A DNA stretch of 64,000 nucleotides, from contig JAFMDF010000010.1 in the NCBI GenBank assembly GCA_017857395.1, forward strand, positions 1-64,000. The letters are read 5' to 3'. How positions within the stretch are numbered: the first letter of the stretch is position 1; each line of letters opens with the position of its first letter. The notes under the pieces are model-generated. The model was not told the origin of the DNA and did not search any database. It saw only the letters and a list, made by a program, of their open reading frames with translations. Both the position numbers and the translations under genes were made by a program. Below, in pieces: positions 33,235 to 42,280 of this stretch. This DNA comes from Bacteroidota bacterium. Lineage in GTDB: Bacteria; Bacteroidota; Bacteroidia; Chitinophagales; Saprospiraceae.

Positions 33235-35946
33235 TCACTTCACCAACCCAATCAACACCCCATAATCATCAAAAGGGGCATTTCCATCCTTCATCTCCAA
33301 TAAATCCATCAATTCTCCTTCATAAATTTCTTCTAAATCTAACTGCGTTTGTTTGGTACGAATTTCGATATTTCCTTTTTTTAATTGAGCTAAACGCCAA
33401 CGCAAAGTGGCTTCCATTTTCTCCCAAATCCGCTCATTGATTTCGATATGGTCGCAGTCTGGATTAACGGCTACACAATTTTGGAAAGCCTGATGATTAC
33501 GGGCAATCATTTCGCCTTTTTCTAAAATAAAATAAGCAGTATGCGCCCAAGTTGAGTCGGGGGTTAATAATTTGGAATACATGACTAATTGTAAATCCTC
33601 TTCATTTTTAATCACTGATTTTCGATAATTACCCCCTCTCCATTTTAAATCAACCACACATAATTCACCGTTTCTTTCTAAGACTAAATCGGCTTTCCCT
33701 TTCATCGGAATGCCAATAAAATGCCCTTTTAAATCCATTTCGGTGCCTTTCACTTTCCAGCCATTTTGTTGAATACTAGAAACTAAACTCCAAGCTGCAT
33801 ATTTAATAGTATTTAAAAAAGCCAATCTTTCTGGTTCTCGACCATACATTAATAGGGTAGCGGCTTCTCTGGCAAATAGTCTAGGGGCTTGCTGGTCTAT
33901 CCAATTTTCAACTTGGTCTTTTTGCCAAAGTAGAATGGCCTCTTTTAATAATAATTCAATGAAGCGGTGTGCCAAATTTCCTAAAAGTGCATTATCACTC
34001 ACCACACTTAAAATAGCTGATTTATGCAGTCGAACCTTATGCCTGAAAACCCATTGATACGGATAATAAAATAGCGAATCTAAACTAGTAAATGTTTCGT
34101 GTTCTCGCTCGTTGAATAATTCCGCATGCTCTACATCTAATACTGGAATGGGTTGACTAATAAATTGCTGATTTAAATTGACCCAAGTTGGTAAGTCAAA
34201 AGTACCTTCTAAACAAGCAGCATTTTGTTGCTTATCTATATCAAAAGTGACGGCTTCTAAATTGCCGAAAGTAGCTTCCAAATCTCCCAATAATGGATGG
34301 GATAATACTTCTTTTCCTTCGACTCTTTCAGGGATGATTAAGATTAGCCGTTCGCTTGCTTGCAACATAGGACGTTTGCGCTGCCAAATTAAGACATCAT
34401 TTTCCTTTTTGGGTGTTTCTAATGCAATATCAATCGTTTTAAAATAATTGATTTCTGGTTGATACCACTTAGAAAAGAAGGAAGGTTGTTCTTTTAAAGA
34501 AAAATTCCACCATAATAAATCTGGTGTGGGCTGAATAATGGCACTTGGATGATAAACGAATGGTAAATGACCCACTTCTACTTCTCTGAAAAGGACAGGA
34601 GAAGCTTGATAAATGGTCCGCACAATTCGCTCTAAATCTAAGTTGTTCAAAAAATTATAAGCATCTGGTAAGGCTTCCATTAATTCCTTAATCCGCTTGG
34701 ATTGTTCACTTAATACGAGTAAAGATTTATTAGCACTACCATCCGATTCATATTTTTGAGATGCCCAATCTGCTATATATTCAAAGACTTCAATGACTTC
34801 ATCTTTTGGTAGTGATTTTGATATATCATATCGTCGTCGTTCAAACCAAAACTGGTATTCCTTCCGAATTTTATCAATTTTTATCAAAGGGTCAGCTGCT
34901 GACTTCTTTTCTAATTCTTCAAAATATTGATTGATAGAAGCATACCAATTATCACTATTTAAACCTGGCCTTTGCGCAATTTGTCGAGCAATAATAAACG
35001 CTAAATCTGATTCTAAAGGCTTAATCGGCAAAGTCACAAACTCCAATACCTTATAAGGGTCGATTGGTCGCCATAAAAAAGTAGTGACTAGTTTAATGAT
35101 TTGTAACGTCGGTCGAGCCAAAGAAGCGGATAAAATACCTAAACTAGGTAAGCCTTCTTGTATTAAAGCATTGTCTAAAGCTCTATTTTTTTGAGGAATT
35201 AAACAGACTGGTCGATAATCTGCATTGAGTTGTATTTTTTTAGCTAAAAAAGCGGCTGCATCTGTTTCCCTTTTTGCTCGGATAACCAATAAAGAGCCAT
35301 CTTGTTGGGCATTTACTTTCCCTCGTTCTCCATTTAACGCTTTCTGGAAAATAGCTAAATCATGTGTACCATCTATTACAGGTTCCGGTAATTGACTAAC
35401 TTCTGTGCCTTGTTCTTCTAGGTAAGTAAATATTTTTTGCCAATGAAAAGGAAATAAATGCCGAGGTTCATTTAGTAATAATTGCTGAATAGGGGTAGGT
35501 CGTTCTTCGCAAGCTTCTAAAACAGCTACAAAACGGTCGGCAAAACCTGTAGCAAAATCATAATCTGCGTTTTCTAAAGCTTCTTCTACGCCCGCTAAAT
35601 CAGCTAATCTAGCTGGTAAACCACTGGCTGATTCAAAATCCCAACCTGCTAATTTTAGTTCGTCTCTTCTATTTAATAATTCTTCTGCGGCTGCCAACTG
35701 GTCTGCATCAAAGGATTCTTTGTAAAAAGCATCAGGCGTACTGTCCAAATGCTGTTGTAAGGCATGGCGATATTGCGCAATCCTTAAATAATCTATGGTA
35801 TTCGTAGGGCCAATTAAACCAAGGTGTGCTTCTAATAAAAACAGGAAACCTTGAGGGCCTAAATAATGGGCGCCTAATTCGGTCGTTGCTCCTCTAGGAA
35901 ATACTTTATCATCAAGCTCTAAACCAAAATGGACGGTTAGGTACAT
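33235..35946 (-). CDS. AddB/RexB-like protein with C-terminal PD-(D/E)XK nuclease
   Basis: 903 residues. The C-terminal 260 residues form a RecB-type PD-(D/E)XK nuclease: LGNLAHRFIE (the conserved His), GKADLVLERNGELCVVDLKW (the Asp and Asp-Leu-Lys catalytic core), and QLVMYSKLL. The N-terminal two thirds resemble the inactive helicase-like part of AddB (TELGAHYLGPQGFLFLLEAHLGL near the start) without a Walker A motif. In AddAB this subunit processes double-strand ends and degrades the 5' strand. The expected AddA helicase is not adjacent, so the partner must be elsewhere. It has four Cys at most, and no clear 4Fe-4S set is visible. Confidence 0.8.
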   Translation of the reverse strand: MYLTVHFGLELDDKVFPRGATTELGAHYLGPQGFLFLLEAHLGLIGPTNTIDYLRIAQYRHALQQHLDSTPDAFYKESFDADQLAAAEELLNRRDELKLAGWDFESASGLPARLADLAGVEEALENADYDFATGFADRFVAVLEACEERPTPIQQLLLNEPRHLFPFHWQKIFTYLEEQGTEVSQLPEPVIDGTHDLAIFQKALNGERGKVNAQQDGSLLVIRAKRETDAAAFLAKKIQLNADYRPVCLIPQKNRALDNALIQEGLPSLGILSASLARPTLQIIKLVTTFLWRPIDPYKVLEFVTLPIKPLESDLAFIIARQIAQRPGLNSDNWYASINQYFEELEKKSAADPLIKIDKIRKEYQFWFERRRYDISKSLPKDEVIEVFEYIADWASQKYESDGSANKSLLVLSEQSKRIKELMEALPDAYNFLNNLDLERIVRTIYQASPVLFREVEVGHLPFVYHPSAIIQPTPDLLWWNFSLKEQPSFFSKWYQPEINYFKTIDIALETPKKENDVLIWQRKRPMLQASERLILIIPERVEGKEVLSHPLLGDLEATFGNLEAVTFDIDKQQNAACLEGTFDLPTWVNLNQQFISQPIPVLDVEHAELFNEREHETFTSLDSLFYYPYQWVFRHKVRLHKSAILSVVSDNALLGNLAHRFIELLLKEAILLWQKDQVENWIDQQAPRLFAREAATLLMYGREPERLAFLNTIKYAAWSLVSSIQQNGWKVKGTEMDLKGHFIGIPMKGKADLVLERNGELCVVDLKWRGGNYRKSVIKNEEDLQLVMYSKLLTPDSTWAHTAYFILEKGEMIARNHQAFQNCVAVNPDCDHIEINERIWEKMEATLRWRLAQLKKGNIEIRTKQTQLDLEEIYEGELMDLLEMKDGNAPFDDYGVLIGLVK

Positions 35947-36184
35947 AGTTGTGGTACACGTTTTTCATTGAATAACACCGCTTTAAATTCAAAATGTAAA
36001 ATTTAAAAATCAAAATTGAAAAGGGATGGACACTATCGGATACTTTTAAAATATTTGATAGGTTTAAGATTTTACATTTATTATTTTCAATTTTTGATTA
36101 AAAATTGGTGTAGTATTCCTTTTATTAATAAAGTTCGCAATATACGAATAAAATTTAATTTGATACGCAAATAAGTGAATTTTG
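35947..36184. repeat. Inverted pair of A/T words between two minus-strand genes
   Basis: AATTCAAAATGTAAAATTT (about 35988-36006) and TTTACATTTATTATTTTCAATT (about 36074-36095) are opposite-sense arrays of AAAATTG / CAATTTT words. They lie between thioredoxin and the AddB-like gene, and there is no gene. Confidence 0.55.
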
Positions 36185-36481
36185 CTATAAATGTTCCCCT
36201 ATAACTCTTATTAACTCCAATTCAGAAACAACGCCTGATTGTCGCCATTTGGTTTCCCCTCCTTTATAGAGAATTAAGGTAGGCACACCTCGAATTTGCA
36301 ATTTATTCGCTAATGCCTGATTTTTATCAATATCTATTTTGATAATTTTAGCTTTATCCCCTATTTTTTTCTTAACATTTTTGATAATTGGTGCTAAAGC
36401 TTTACATGGGCCACACCAAGTAGCATGAAAGTCGATTAACACAGGCGTTTCGCCATTGATGATTTGTGAGAAAGATGCCAT
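36185..36481 (-). CDS. trxA: Thioredoxin
   Basis: A 98-residue thioredoxin. The active site reads [13 protein letters not shown] near residues 21-33, with the CGPC redox pair. The cis-proline loop is in [14 protein letters not shown] near 70, and the FDIDK-type strand (IIKIDIDKN) precedes it. No signal peptide, so it is a cytoplasmic disulfide reductase fed by thioredoxin reductase. ATG 36481. The length is slightly shorter than E. coli TrxA. A single gene upstream of the AddB-like gene on the same strand, but 238 bp away. Confidence 0.93.
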   Translation of the reverse strand: MASFSQIINGETPVLIDFHATWCGPCKALAPIIKNVKKKIGDKAKIIKIDIDKNQALANKLQIRGVPTLILYKGGETKWRQSGVVSELELIRVIGEHL

Positions 36482-37017
36482 TTATGTTTTTGATTTTAGA
36501 ATTTGTAAGTAATGGATAAAAAATAAGTTGGAGATATTTTGTTTTATTCCCCACGAATTTATTGACCCCACGAATTATAGCTATTATGTTATTCAAAGGG
36601 CTAACTTAAATATAGTTCTTTGTTAATGAATAATTGTCAATTATTGCTACTATTAAAAACCTTTCAAGACGGACAAAGTTCGCTCTTTTTTCAGTAAATG
36701 GTTTAGCAATAAATAAACTACGTAAATTGACGCAATTATTTTTAGTCCGAGCAAGGCGCAAAAAACGGAGTTACCCGATAGCTATCGGGTTAGCATAATG
36801 AGAAATTTTGTAACACAGCATGGGCCGAAAATAACAAGTTCAAATGCGTAGGTTATATTTTTCTAAAGCATTAAATACAAAATAATAAATCTAATCGTGC
36901 TAATTAGTGGTGAGCAATAAATTCGTGGGGCAATCACCTCCTATTTGATCGTGTTATTCTAATTTGTTACTAAAAATGTTAAATTTGAAATAATCAATAA
37001 AAAAAAGTTGGATAATA
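36482..37017. other. 536 bp non-coding region with short palindromes
   Basis: It holds CCCCACGAAT words (36549-36558, 36566-36575) with an inverted copy ATTCGTGGGG at 36921-36930, and an 18 bp perfect palindrome ACCCGATAGCTATCGGGT (36773-36790) inside a GC-richer block (about 36745-36850). No gene. The block could be a repeat element or part of an RNA. Confidence 0.5.
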
Positions 37018-37048
37018 TTGACATCAATTCTTTTTCCCCTTAATTTTG
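37018..37048 (+). promoter_or_regulatory. Bacteroidota-type promoter of the candidate ncRNA
   Basis: TTG at 37018-37020 (-33) and TAATTTTG at 37041-37048 (consensus -7 TAnnTTTG) are separated by 20 bp. The start of transcription would be at about 37054. Confidence 0.6.
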
Positions 37049-37054
37049 TAGTCG

Positions 37055-37262
37055 AATTACAGATATTTTTTATTAAAAAGTTGGGTGTTTTCAAAATGCC
37101 CCAACAATTATTAAAGTTCAAAGAGTAAGGGTTCTTTTATTTTGTTTTTTAATCATTTTATCTGTCCTTGACCTTACTTGGTTTTTGTGCGTCTATTCTG
37201 ATGGCAAAATCCGTCTTGCCGAGTGTTGAAGCCACAACTTCACTCGGCAATCTTTTTTTTTA
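37055..37262 (+). ncRNA. Candidate small RNA of about 210 nt
   Basis: A promoter match upstream and a strong plus-strand terminator downstream bracket about 210 bp that has no open frame. The neighbouring genes are both on the minus strand. Predicted parts are a GTTGGG/CCCAAC hairpin (about 37080-37106), a long-range AGTAAGG/CCTTACT stem (about 37125-37180) and the terminator. Size and context allow a 6S-like or other housekeeping RNA, but I cannot assign a family. Confidence 0.45.
37216..37262 (+). terminator. Rho-independent terminator of the candidate small RNA
   Basis: TTGCCGAGTG (37216-37225) pairs with CACTCGGCAA (37241-37250), followed by about nine Ts. There is no A-run on the left side, so it acts on the plus strand only, where no protein gene precedes it. 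Confidence 0.9.
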
Positions 37263-37335
37263 CAGGATGACATGATTTTTCAGGATTAACAGGATTTGCT
37301 ACTATCCGCTGCCAAACTATAAAGTATTAGTTCCA

Positions 37336-38193
37336 CTATAATCGACTCAAGACTGCCTCCAAAAATCCTTGCTGCCCTTTTTCGCCAGCCCTAAAATATA
37401 ATTCAGGGTCAATCAATTCCGCTTCCATTAGTTGAAAATGACCATTATGTATAATACCGTCCATGCGAGCATACAATATTTCTTCTTCATAACTATCTAA
37501 AATAGCCTTTGCTTCTGCGATAATATGCGTTGGCGGTTCAGGGTAAGTAATCGAGCCCCCTAATTCACTCTGTACTCTAAATTCTCCTTTTTTTGGTGTT
37601 TTTAATGCCGTCATACAATATTGTTTATCATAAAAAACTAAAGACCATTCTCCTTCTGTTATAATCTCTTTAGCAAATTTTTGTACCATGACTTTCGTAT
37701 CGCCATAATAATTAACTAATTGTGTTTGTAAGGCTTGGCAATTATTTTTGTCAAAAGAATAAGTATGGTAGGCAGACATAGAAATCACAGGCTTAATGAC
37801 GCCCTTTTCCCATTGTTGCGTTTCCATTATTTGTGTTAAATTGATTGGATCTACATTATCAAAAAACAAAGTCGGAATAATCTGAAAACCTTTGTCTTCA
37901 AGCTTTTTTAAATAGCGTTTATCATAATTCTCCTCAATGATAGAGATTGGATTATAAATAGGCGTTTTGATTTTTTTTAACTGCGTTAACCAAGTTTCAA
38001 AAGCGACTGTTTTTTGGTGATAGTCCCACGCAGAACGAAAAAGGAACATATCAAAGGCTTCATAATTGATTGGCTCATCCCATATTATTGGAATAATTTC
38101 TAGACCAGCAACCTTGAATGGTCCTATTAAATATTGCTCATCTGATGCTAATGCGGAATATTCCTGACAAGTGATAAAACCAATTTTTTTCAT
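37336..38193 (-). CDS. ATP-grasp domain protein, RimK/glutathione-synthetase-like
   Basis: 285 residues from ATG 38193 (TTG 38253 is also open, but adds an unlikely leader). The N-terminal domain begins MKKIGFITCQEY and contains FLFRSAWDYHQ. The central ATP-grasp part shows NYDKRYLKKLEDKGFQIIPT and KGVIKPVIS. The metal/nucleotide end is seen in YARMDGIIHNGHFQLMEAELIDPELYFR, with the acidic pair E..LIDP. Such enzymes form a carboxylate-amine bond through an acyl-phosphate. The substrate is unknown; homologues of this size are often called glutathione synthetase-like. A single gene converging on the candidate small RNA. Confidence 0.78.
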   Translation of the reverse strand: MKKIGFITCQEYSALASDEQYLIGPFKVAGLEIIPIIWDEPINYEAFDMFLFRSAWDYHQKTVAFETWLTQLKKIKTPIYNPISIIEENYDKRYLKKLEDKGFQIIPTLFFDNVDPINLTQIMETQQWEKGVIKPVISMSAYHTYSFDKNNCQALQTQLVNYYGDTKVMVQKFAKEIITEGEWSLVFYDKQYCMTALKTPKKGEFRVQSELGGSITYPEPPTHIIAEAKAILDSYEEEILYARMDGIIHNGHFQLMEAELIDPELYFRAGEKGQQGFLEAVLSRL

Positions 38194-38560
38194 AATTTTA
38201 ATATTTTGCAACTTAGGATAATAAAAATGGTCTTTAGATAGTAGATTAGGCAATGATTAGTTTCTTTTGTGAGCAAAAAAAGCTAACTTGCCTCCACTAC
38301 TGGACTTATTTTTGCTATGAAAAGTTATAACCTCCCTAATTTTTAGTCCAAATGTAAAAATTGTAGGATAAAACAATTTACCTCCATTCAAATAAACATA
38401 AGAAACTTAATTTAATGTCAAATATTCCTATATTTGTTCCTACTTTTTAATTCATATAAACGGATGTCTCTTTTTAGAGAAAACATATTATAACTTTAAC
38501 TAAATCAATTGTTTAGATGTCGACATCCTTATTATTTTTTTTCAAAAACTTAAACCTATT
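38194..38560. other. 367 bp divergent region with the OmpA-gene promoter
   Basis: A/T-rich and without a gene. A TAnnTTTG match lies at 38429-38436. A pair of AACCTCCCTAA / TACCTCC words lies at about 38329 and 38381. Confidence 0.5.
38429..38436 (+). promoter_or_regulatory. Bacteroidota -7 element upstream of the OmpA gene
   Basis: TATATTTG matches TAnnTTTG and lies 125 bp before the start codon. The -33 element is not clear. Confidence 0.45.
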
Positions 38561-39970
38561 ATGTTGAGGAATAATTTTTTACTTGCAATAGTAATTAGTT
38601 TATTTGGGGGAACCTTAACTGCCCAAAGTGTTACAGTTGGCTATGCGCCACCAGCGAAACATGCTGCTGAATTTGGTTTGGCTGTGGGCTATGCGGCTAA
38701 TTACGGAGATATTGATAACCGTCCTGGTTTTGGGATAGGTCTACATTACCGCAAAGCTATTGATTATTTATGGTCCGTTAGAGTGGAAGGGAATTATCTG
38801 TCGCTTAATGGAGAAACAGATGATCAAACTTTAGAATATAACACGACTATAGCTAGTCTTGGTGTTCACGGAATCATGAGCTTGAATAACTTAAGATATG
38901 ATGGTCCTAAAAAGACAAATATTTATGCACTTTTTGGAGGTGGCGTAAATAGTATTTCTCCAGATGTAACTTCAAGCACTGTTGCTGATCCAGATAGCTA
39001 TACTAAAGTAAGCCTTCAAACAGGTGTAGGTTTTGCTTTTAAAATTAGCGAAAAATTTAATGTGGCTATCGAAACAATGGGAATCCGTCCATTTGGAAAA
39101 GATCAAGATTTAGTTGATGGATTTGCAGGTAACGATAATGATTTTATTAACTATACCAATATTCGTTTGAATTTTAATATCGGACAAAGAGAAGGCATTA
39201 AGGAACCATTATATTGGGCGAGTCCTTTTGAAGATGTTATGCGAGATATTGCAGAGTTAAAAGCTCGGCCAAAGTTTGATCTAACAGACGAAGATAAAGA
39301 TGGTATCGTCGATATGTGGGATGAAGATACCGCAACTCCTGCTGGTGCTAGAGTAGATGCCAAAGGAAATGCGATGGATAGTGATGGTGATGGTGTGGCA
39401 GATTATAAAGATAAAGAACCTTATTCTGCTCCAGGATATACCGTTAATGGCGAAGGTGTTGCGCAAATTCCAGAACCATCTTATATCACAGAAGGGGATG
39501 TGAACAAAATTGTAGATGCGAAAATTAAGGACTATGACCTTACTGCGAAAGATGCAGTCGTTAATTGGTATTTACCAAATGTCAATTTCACGAATAATAG
39601 CTATACGGTCGCTCGTTCTGAGTATGAAAAATTATATCAAATAGGCAAAGTAATGCGTAGTAACCCTCAAATGAAGTTTGTCGTGAGAGGTTATACGGAT
39701 CAAACTGCTTCTGAAAATTATAATAATGTATTGTCTTATAATAGAGCAGCCGCTACGGTTGATCATTTAGTGAATACTTATAATATTGCTAGAAACCGCC
39801 TTGTTTTACAATGGGGAGGAGAATCTGAGAATATTATTCCTGTTAATAAAAGTAAGATTAACCGTCGAGTTGAAATTGGGGTGGCCAAAGCTGGTGATGC
39901 GGAAATGGGCAAACCAGAAGGCCCTGATGCAGGTGTTGGTACTTTTAAGGGAAATAAGTCCGGTTACTAG
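38561..39970 (+). CDS. OmpA-family outer-membrane protein with calcium-binding linker
   Basis: 469 residues. There is a signal peptide (1-21, ending LTAQ), then an N-terminal beta-barrel of about 190 residues. A linker with two thrombospondin type-3-like calcium repeats (DEDKDGIVDMWDED; DSDGDGVADYKDKE) lies at about 245-290. The C-terminal OmpA peptidoglycan-binding domain (about 345-450) shows VVRGYTDQTASENYN and the NRRVEI end. It links the outer membrane to the cell wall. Single gene with its own terminator. Confidence 0.93.
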   Translation: MLRNNFLLAIVISLFGGTLTAQSVTVGYAPPAKHAAEFGLAVGYAANYGDIDNRPGFGIGLHYRKAIDYLWSVRVEGNYLSLNGETDDQTLEYNTTIASLGVHGIMSLNNLRYDGPKKTNIYALFGGGVNSISPDVTSSTVADPDSYTKVSLQTGVGFAFKISEKFNVAIETMGIRPFGKDQDLVDGFAGNDNDFINYTNIRLNFNIGQREGIKEPLYWASPFEDVMRDIAELKARPKFDLTDEDKDGIVDMWDEDTATPAGARVDAKGNAMDSDGDGVADYKDKEPYSAPGYTVNGEGVAQIPEPSYITEGDVNKIVDAKIKDYDLTAKDAVVNWYLPNVNFTNNSYTVARSEYEKLYQIGKVMRSNPQMKFVVRGYTDQTASENYNNVLSYNRAAATVDHLVNTYNIARNRLVLQWGGESENIIPVNKSKINRRVEIGVAKAGDAEMGKPEGPDAGVGTFKGNKSGY

Positions 39971-40028
39971 TAGGCAGTAACACAGTTGGCAGTAGGCAGT
40001 AATTCAGTAGGCAATTCGCAGTAGGCAG
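39970..40028. repeat. CAGTAGG / GGCAGTA word array
   Basis: Six to seven loosely periodic units directly after the OmpA stop codon. Similar words (CAGTTGCCAGT at about 29944-29955) lie upstream of the PspA-like gene, and a copy lies within the permease His-rich loop (11852-11880). Confidence 0.7.
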
Positions 40029-40061
40029 ATGACTACTCAAAAAATTGCTTAATTGCCAAAT

Positions 40062-40100
40062 AAAAACGACTTAGGAGTTTATCTCCTAAGTCGTTTTTTT
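40062..40100. terminator. Bidirectional terminator, OmpA gene and the 42-aa gene
   Basis: AAAAACGACTTAGGAG pairs with CTCCTAAGTCGTTTTT around a 5 nt loop, with T-runs on both strands. Confidence 0.93.
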
Positions 40101-40134
40101 AGTTTGTAAATTAGCAGCAATACCATTTTTTAAG

Positions 40135-40263
40135 TTAGTACCTGTCATATTTGTCATGTTCTTGAAGTTCAACGTATTTAAAAAAATTTATAATGAGCGC
40201 AATTAGCATAAATACCAAAAGACCAATAGTGCCAATTATCTTTGTTCTGGTATCCGTATCCAT
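40135..40263 (-). CDS. 42-residue single-pass membrane protein
   Basis: An ATG frame of 42 codons encoding MDTDTRTKIIGTIGLL and more: a short polar N-terminus, one strong membrane helix (about residues 9-28), then an acidic/aromatic tail ending HDKYDRY. It ends 35 bp before a bidirectional terminator, which supports a real transcript. It resembles no family I know. Small one-helix proteins often modulate a larger membrane complex; no partner is evident here. Confidence 0.55.
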   Translation of the reverse strand: MDTDTRTKIIGTIGLLVFMLIALIINFFKYVELQEHDKYDRY

Positions 40264-40418
40264 TATTCAGATTTAAAAAATTAATTACAAAGTCGGCCAA
40301 ATGTATCGTCAAGAATACTTGTTACTCCTTGACTAAAGTAATCTGTATATTCTTGTATTCGCTGTCCTTTATTAATAAAACTATTTGAGTAGTTAGAATT
40401 ATTGCTTGTTTCATATTG

Positions 40419-40440
40419 CTACTCAGGCTGGAAGCCTAAG
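40419..40440. repeat. Half copy (single arm) of the GTAGC...GAGTAG repeat
   Basis: CTACTCAGGCTGGAAGCCTAAG matches one arm of the 57628-57701 repeat but has no partner arm. It ends just before the stop codon of the CoA-binding gene. Confidence 0.8.
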
Positions 40441-40444
40441 GTAT

Positions 40445-40807
40445 TTAATAATCCCCCACCGACAACATTACCAACGTACAAGCAATCTCCGTTTCAATTC
40501 CTTTGGCTTGTGCCAATGCTATCAATTCCATATTCTCCGTCCCTGGATTAAAAATGATTCTTTTTGGACGTAACTCAATAATGTAATCGTATAAAGCGAC
40601 TTGTCGCTTAGGATTCATGTATAAGGTAATTGTATCAATATTCTCTAAATCTGGTTCCCCTTTTATAATAGAAACCCCTGCTACAATTCCTTCTCTTAAA
40701 CCAATAGCCAGAACTTCATGCTGATGATTCACTAATCTGTTGATTGCGATATTGGAATACCTATGTGATTTTAAAGAGGCGCCTAAGACTAGTGTTTTTT
40801 TACTCAT
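40445..40807 (-). CDS. CoA-binding (Rossmann) domain protein
   Basis: A 120-residue single-domain protein of the YccU-like CoA-binding family. It shows LVLGASLKSHRYSNIAI (the nucleotide loop), HEVLAIGLREGIV and RIIFNPGTENMELIALAQAKGIE (FNPGTEN is typical), then a cysteine in EIACTLVML. These proteins resemble the CoA-binding part of succinyl-CoA synthetase but lack a catalytic partner; the role is uncertain. It follows the PDH E2 gene on the same strand, but a terminator lies between. Confidence 0.88.
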   Translation of the reverse strand: MSKKTLVLGASLKSHRYSNIAINRLVNHQHEVLAIGLREGIVAGVSIIKGEPDLENIDTITLYMNPKRQVALYDYIIELRPKRIIFNPGTENMELIALAQAKGIETEIACTLVMLSVGDY

Positions 40808-40860
40808 TGTTTTATTTATTGTATAAGGGAAAACTTCAGTTCCCTGTAATTCACTATACG

Positions 40861-40901
40861 AAAAAAGCCATTCGTTATTGAGGAAACAACGAATGGCTTT
40901 G
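40861..40901 (-). terminator. Rho-independent terminator after the PDH E2 gene
   Basis: AAGCCATTCGTT pairs with AACGAATGGCTT; on the minus strand it is followed by six Ts. It separates the E2 gene from the CoA-binding gene. A CCTTTATACC-type word run lies just before it (about 40948-40990), with a relative at 48969-49011. Confidence 0.9.
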
Positions 40902-40990
40902 AAAAGTTAATTTTTTGGAAAAGAGAAAGGATAGATAAACTACTGGGTAACCTTTATACCTTTTAGCCCCTATACCTTTACACCTCTATT

Positions 40991-42280
40991 TTACACCAAC
41001 ATTCTAATTGGATCTTCCAATATTTCTTTAAATGTTTTTAAGAATTTAGCACCAGCTACGCCATCGACTACTCGATGGTCGCAAGAAAGCGTCACTTTCA
41101 TGCGTTGTCCAATGGCTAATGCGCCATCTTTAACTACAGGCTTTTCAATAATCGCACTAACGGCTAAAATACAAGCATTTGGCCGATTAATAATTGCCGT
41201 AAATTCTTCTATACCAAACATGCCTAAATTAGAAATCGTAAAGGTACTGCCTTGTTGATCTTTAGGTTGTAATTTTTTCTCTTTGGCTTGCCCTGCATAA
41301 GCTCTTACCTCTGCATTAATTTGAGATAAAGATTTCATATCAGCATGTCGTACTACAGGGATTAATAAACCATCTCCTGTATCTACTGCTACACCGATAT
41401 TGACATCTCCGTTATAACGGATTTTATTATCTTCTAACCAAGCGGCATTGATGGCAGGATGTTGCCGTAATGCGACTGCTGCTGCTTTTACGGCTAAGTC
41501 ATTAAAGGAAATTCTTGTAGGTGAAACCTCATTCATACGGATACGAGAAGCAATTGCTTGTTCCATATCTATTTCCGTCGTCAAATAGAAATGAGGCGCA
41601 GCAAATTTATTCGCCACTACATTTTTCGCAATGGCTTTTCGCATTTGACTAATAGCGACATCCTCATAATTAGCTTCGCCACTATTCATCGAAAAGGATG
41701 GTGCTGGCATTGAAGGTGCCGCTTTAGCGGGTGCAGGCGCTTGTGGAACGGGTGCCGCTTTTGGTGCAGCAGTCGTTTGCTGTCCACCTAGGATAGCTTC
41801 TATATCTCGTTTGACAATTCTTCCGTGGTCGCCACTTCCAGATACTTCTGCTAAGTTGATACCTGATTCCTTAGCCATACTTTTGGCAAGAGGAGAAGCT
41901 TTAATTCTTTCGCTAGTTGAAGGAGCGGTTGGTTCACTAATTATTTCCGTAACCTCAGCTGGCGCTGCTGCTGCTTCGGCAGGTGCATCTGCTTGACCAC
42001 TATCACCAGCACTTGCAGCTGCGATAGCTGCTTTCCAATCTTCGCCTTCTTCTCCAATTACGGCAATGACCCCATTAATTGGTACGGGCCCTTCTTTAAC
42101 AGCAATATGTAATAATACACCATCACTATAGCTATCTAATTCCATAGTAGCTTTATCGGTTTCTACTTCAGCTAGGGTTTCACCAGATTCAATTGCTTCA
42201 CCTTCTTCTTTTAACCAGCCTACAATAACACCTTCTTCCATCGTATCACTCATTCGAGGCATGCGGATGACTTCAGCCAT
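40991..42280 (-). CDS. pdhC: Pyruvate dehydrogenase E2, dihydrolipoamide acetyltransferase
   Basis: 429 residues. One lipoyl domain (1-78) carries the lipoyl lysine in ETDKATMEL near residue 44. An Ala/Pro linker follows, then the peripheral subunit-binding domain (about 125-165, ASPLAKSMAKESGINLAEVSGSG). A second Ala/Pro linker leads to the catalytic acyltransferase (about 200-429), with DHRVVDG near residue 405. It transfers the acetyl group to CoA in the PDH complex; a branched-chain E2 is less likely from the PDH-type MPRMSDTM start. E1 and E3 are not in the window. Terminator downstream. Confidence 0.93.
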   Translation of the reverse strand: MAEVIRMPRMSDTMEEGVIVGWLKEEGEAIESGETLAEVETDKATMELDSYSDGVLLHIAVKEGPVPINGVIAVIGEEGEDWKAAIAAASAGDSGQADAPAEAAAAPAEVTEIISEPTAPSTSERIKASPLAKSMAKESGINLAEVSGSGDHGRIVKRDIEAILGGQQTTAAPKAAPVPQAPAPAKAAPSMPAPSFSMNSGEANYEDVAISQMRKAIAKNVVANKFAAPHFYLTTEIDMEQAIASRIRMNEVSPTRISFNDLAVKAAAVALRQHPAINAAWLEDNKIRYNGDVNIGVAVDTGDGLLIPVVRHADMKSLSQINAEVRAYAGQAKEKKLQPKDQQGSTFTISNLGMFGIEEFTAIINRPNACILAVSAIIEKPVVKDGALAIGQRMKVTLSCDHRVVDGVAGAKFLKTFKEILEDPIRMLV

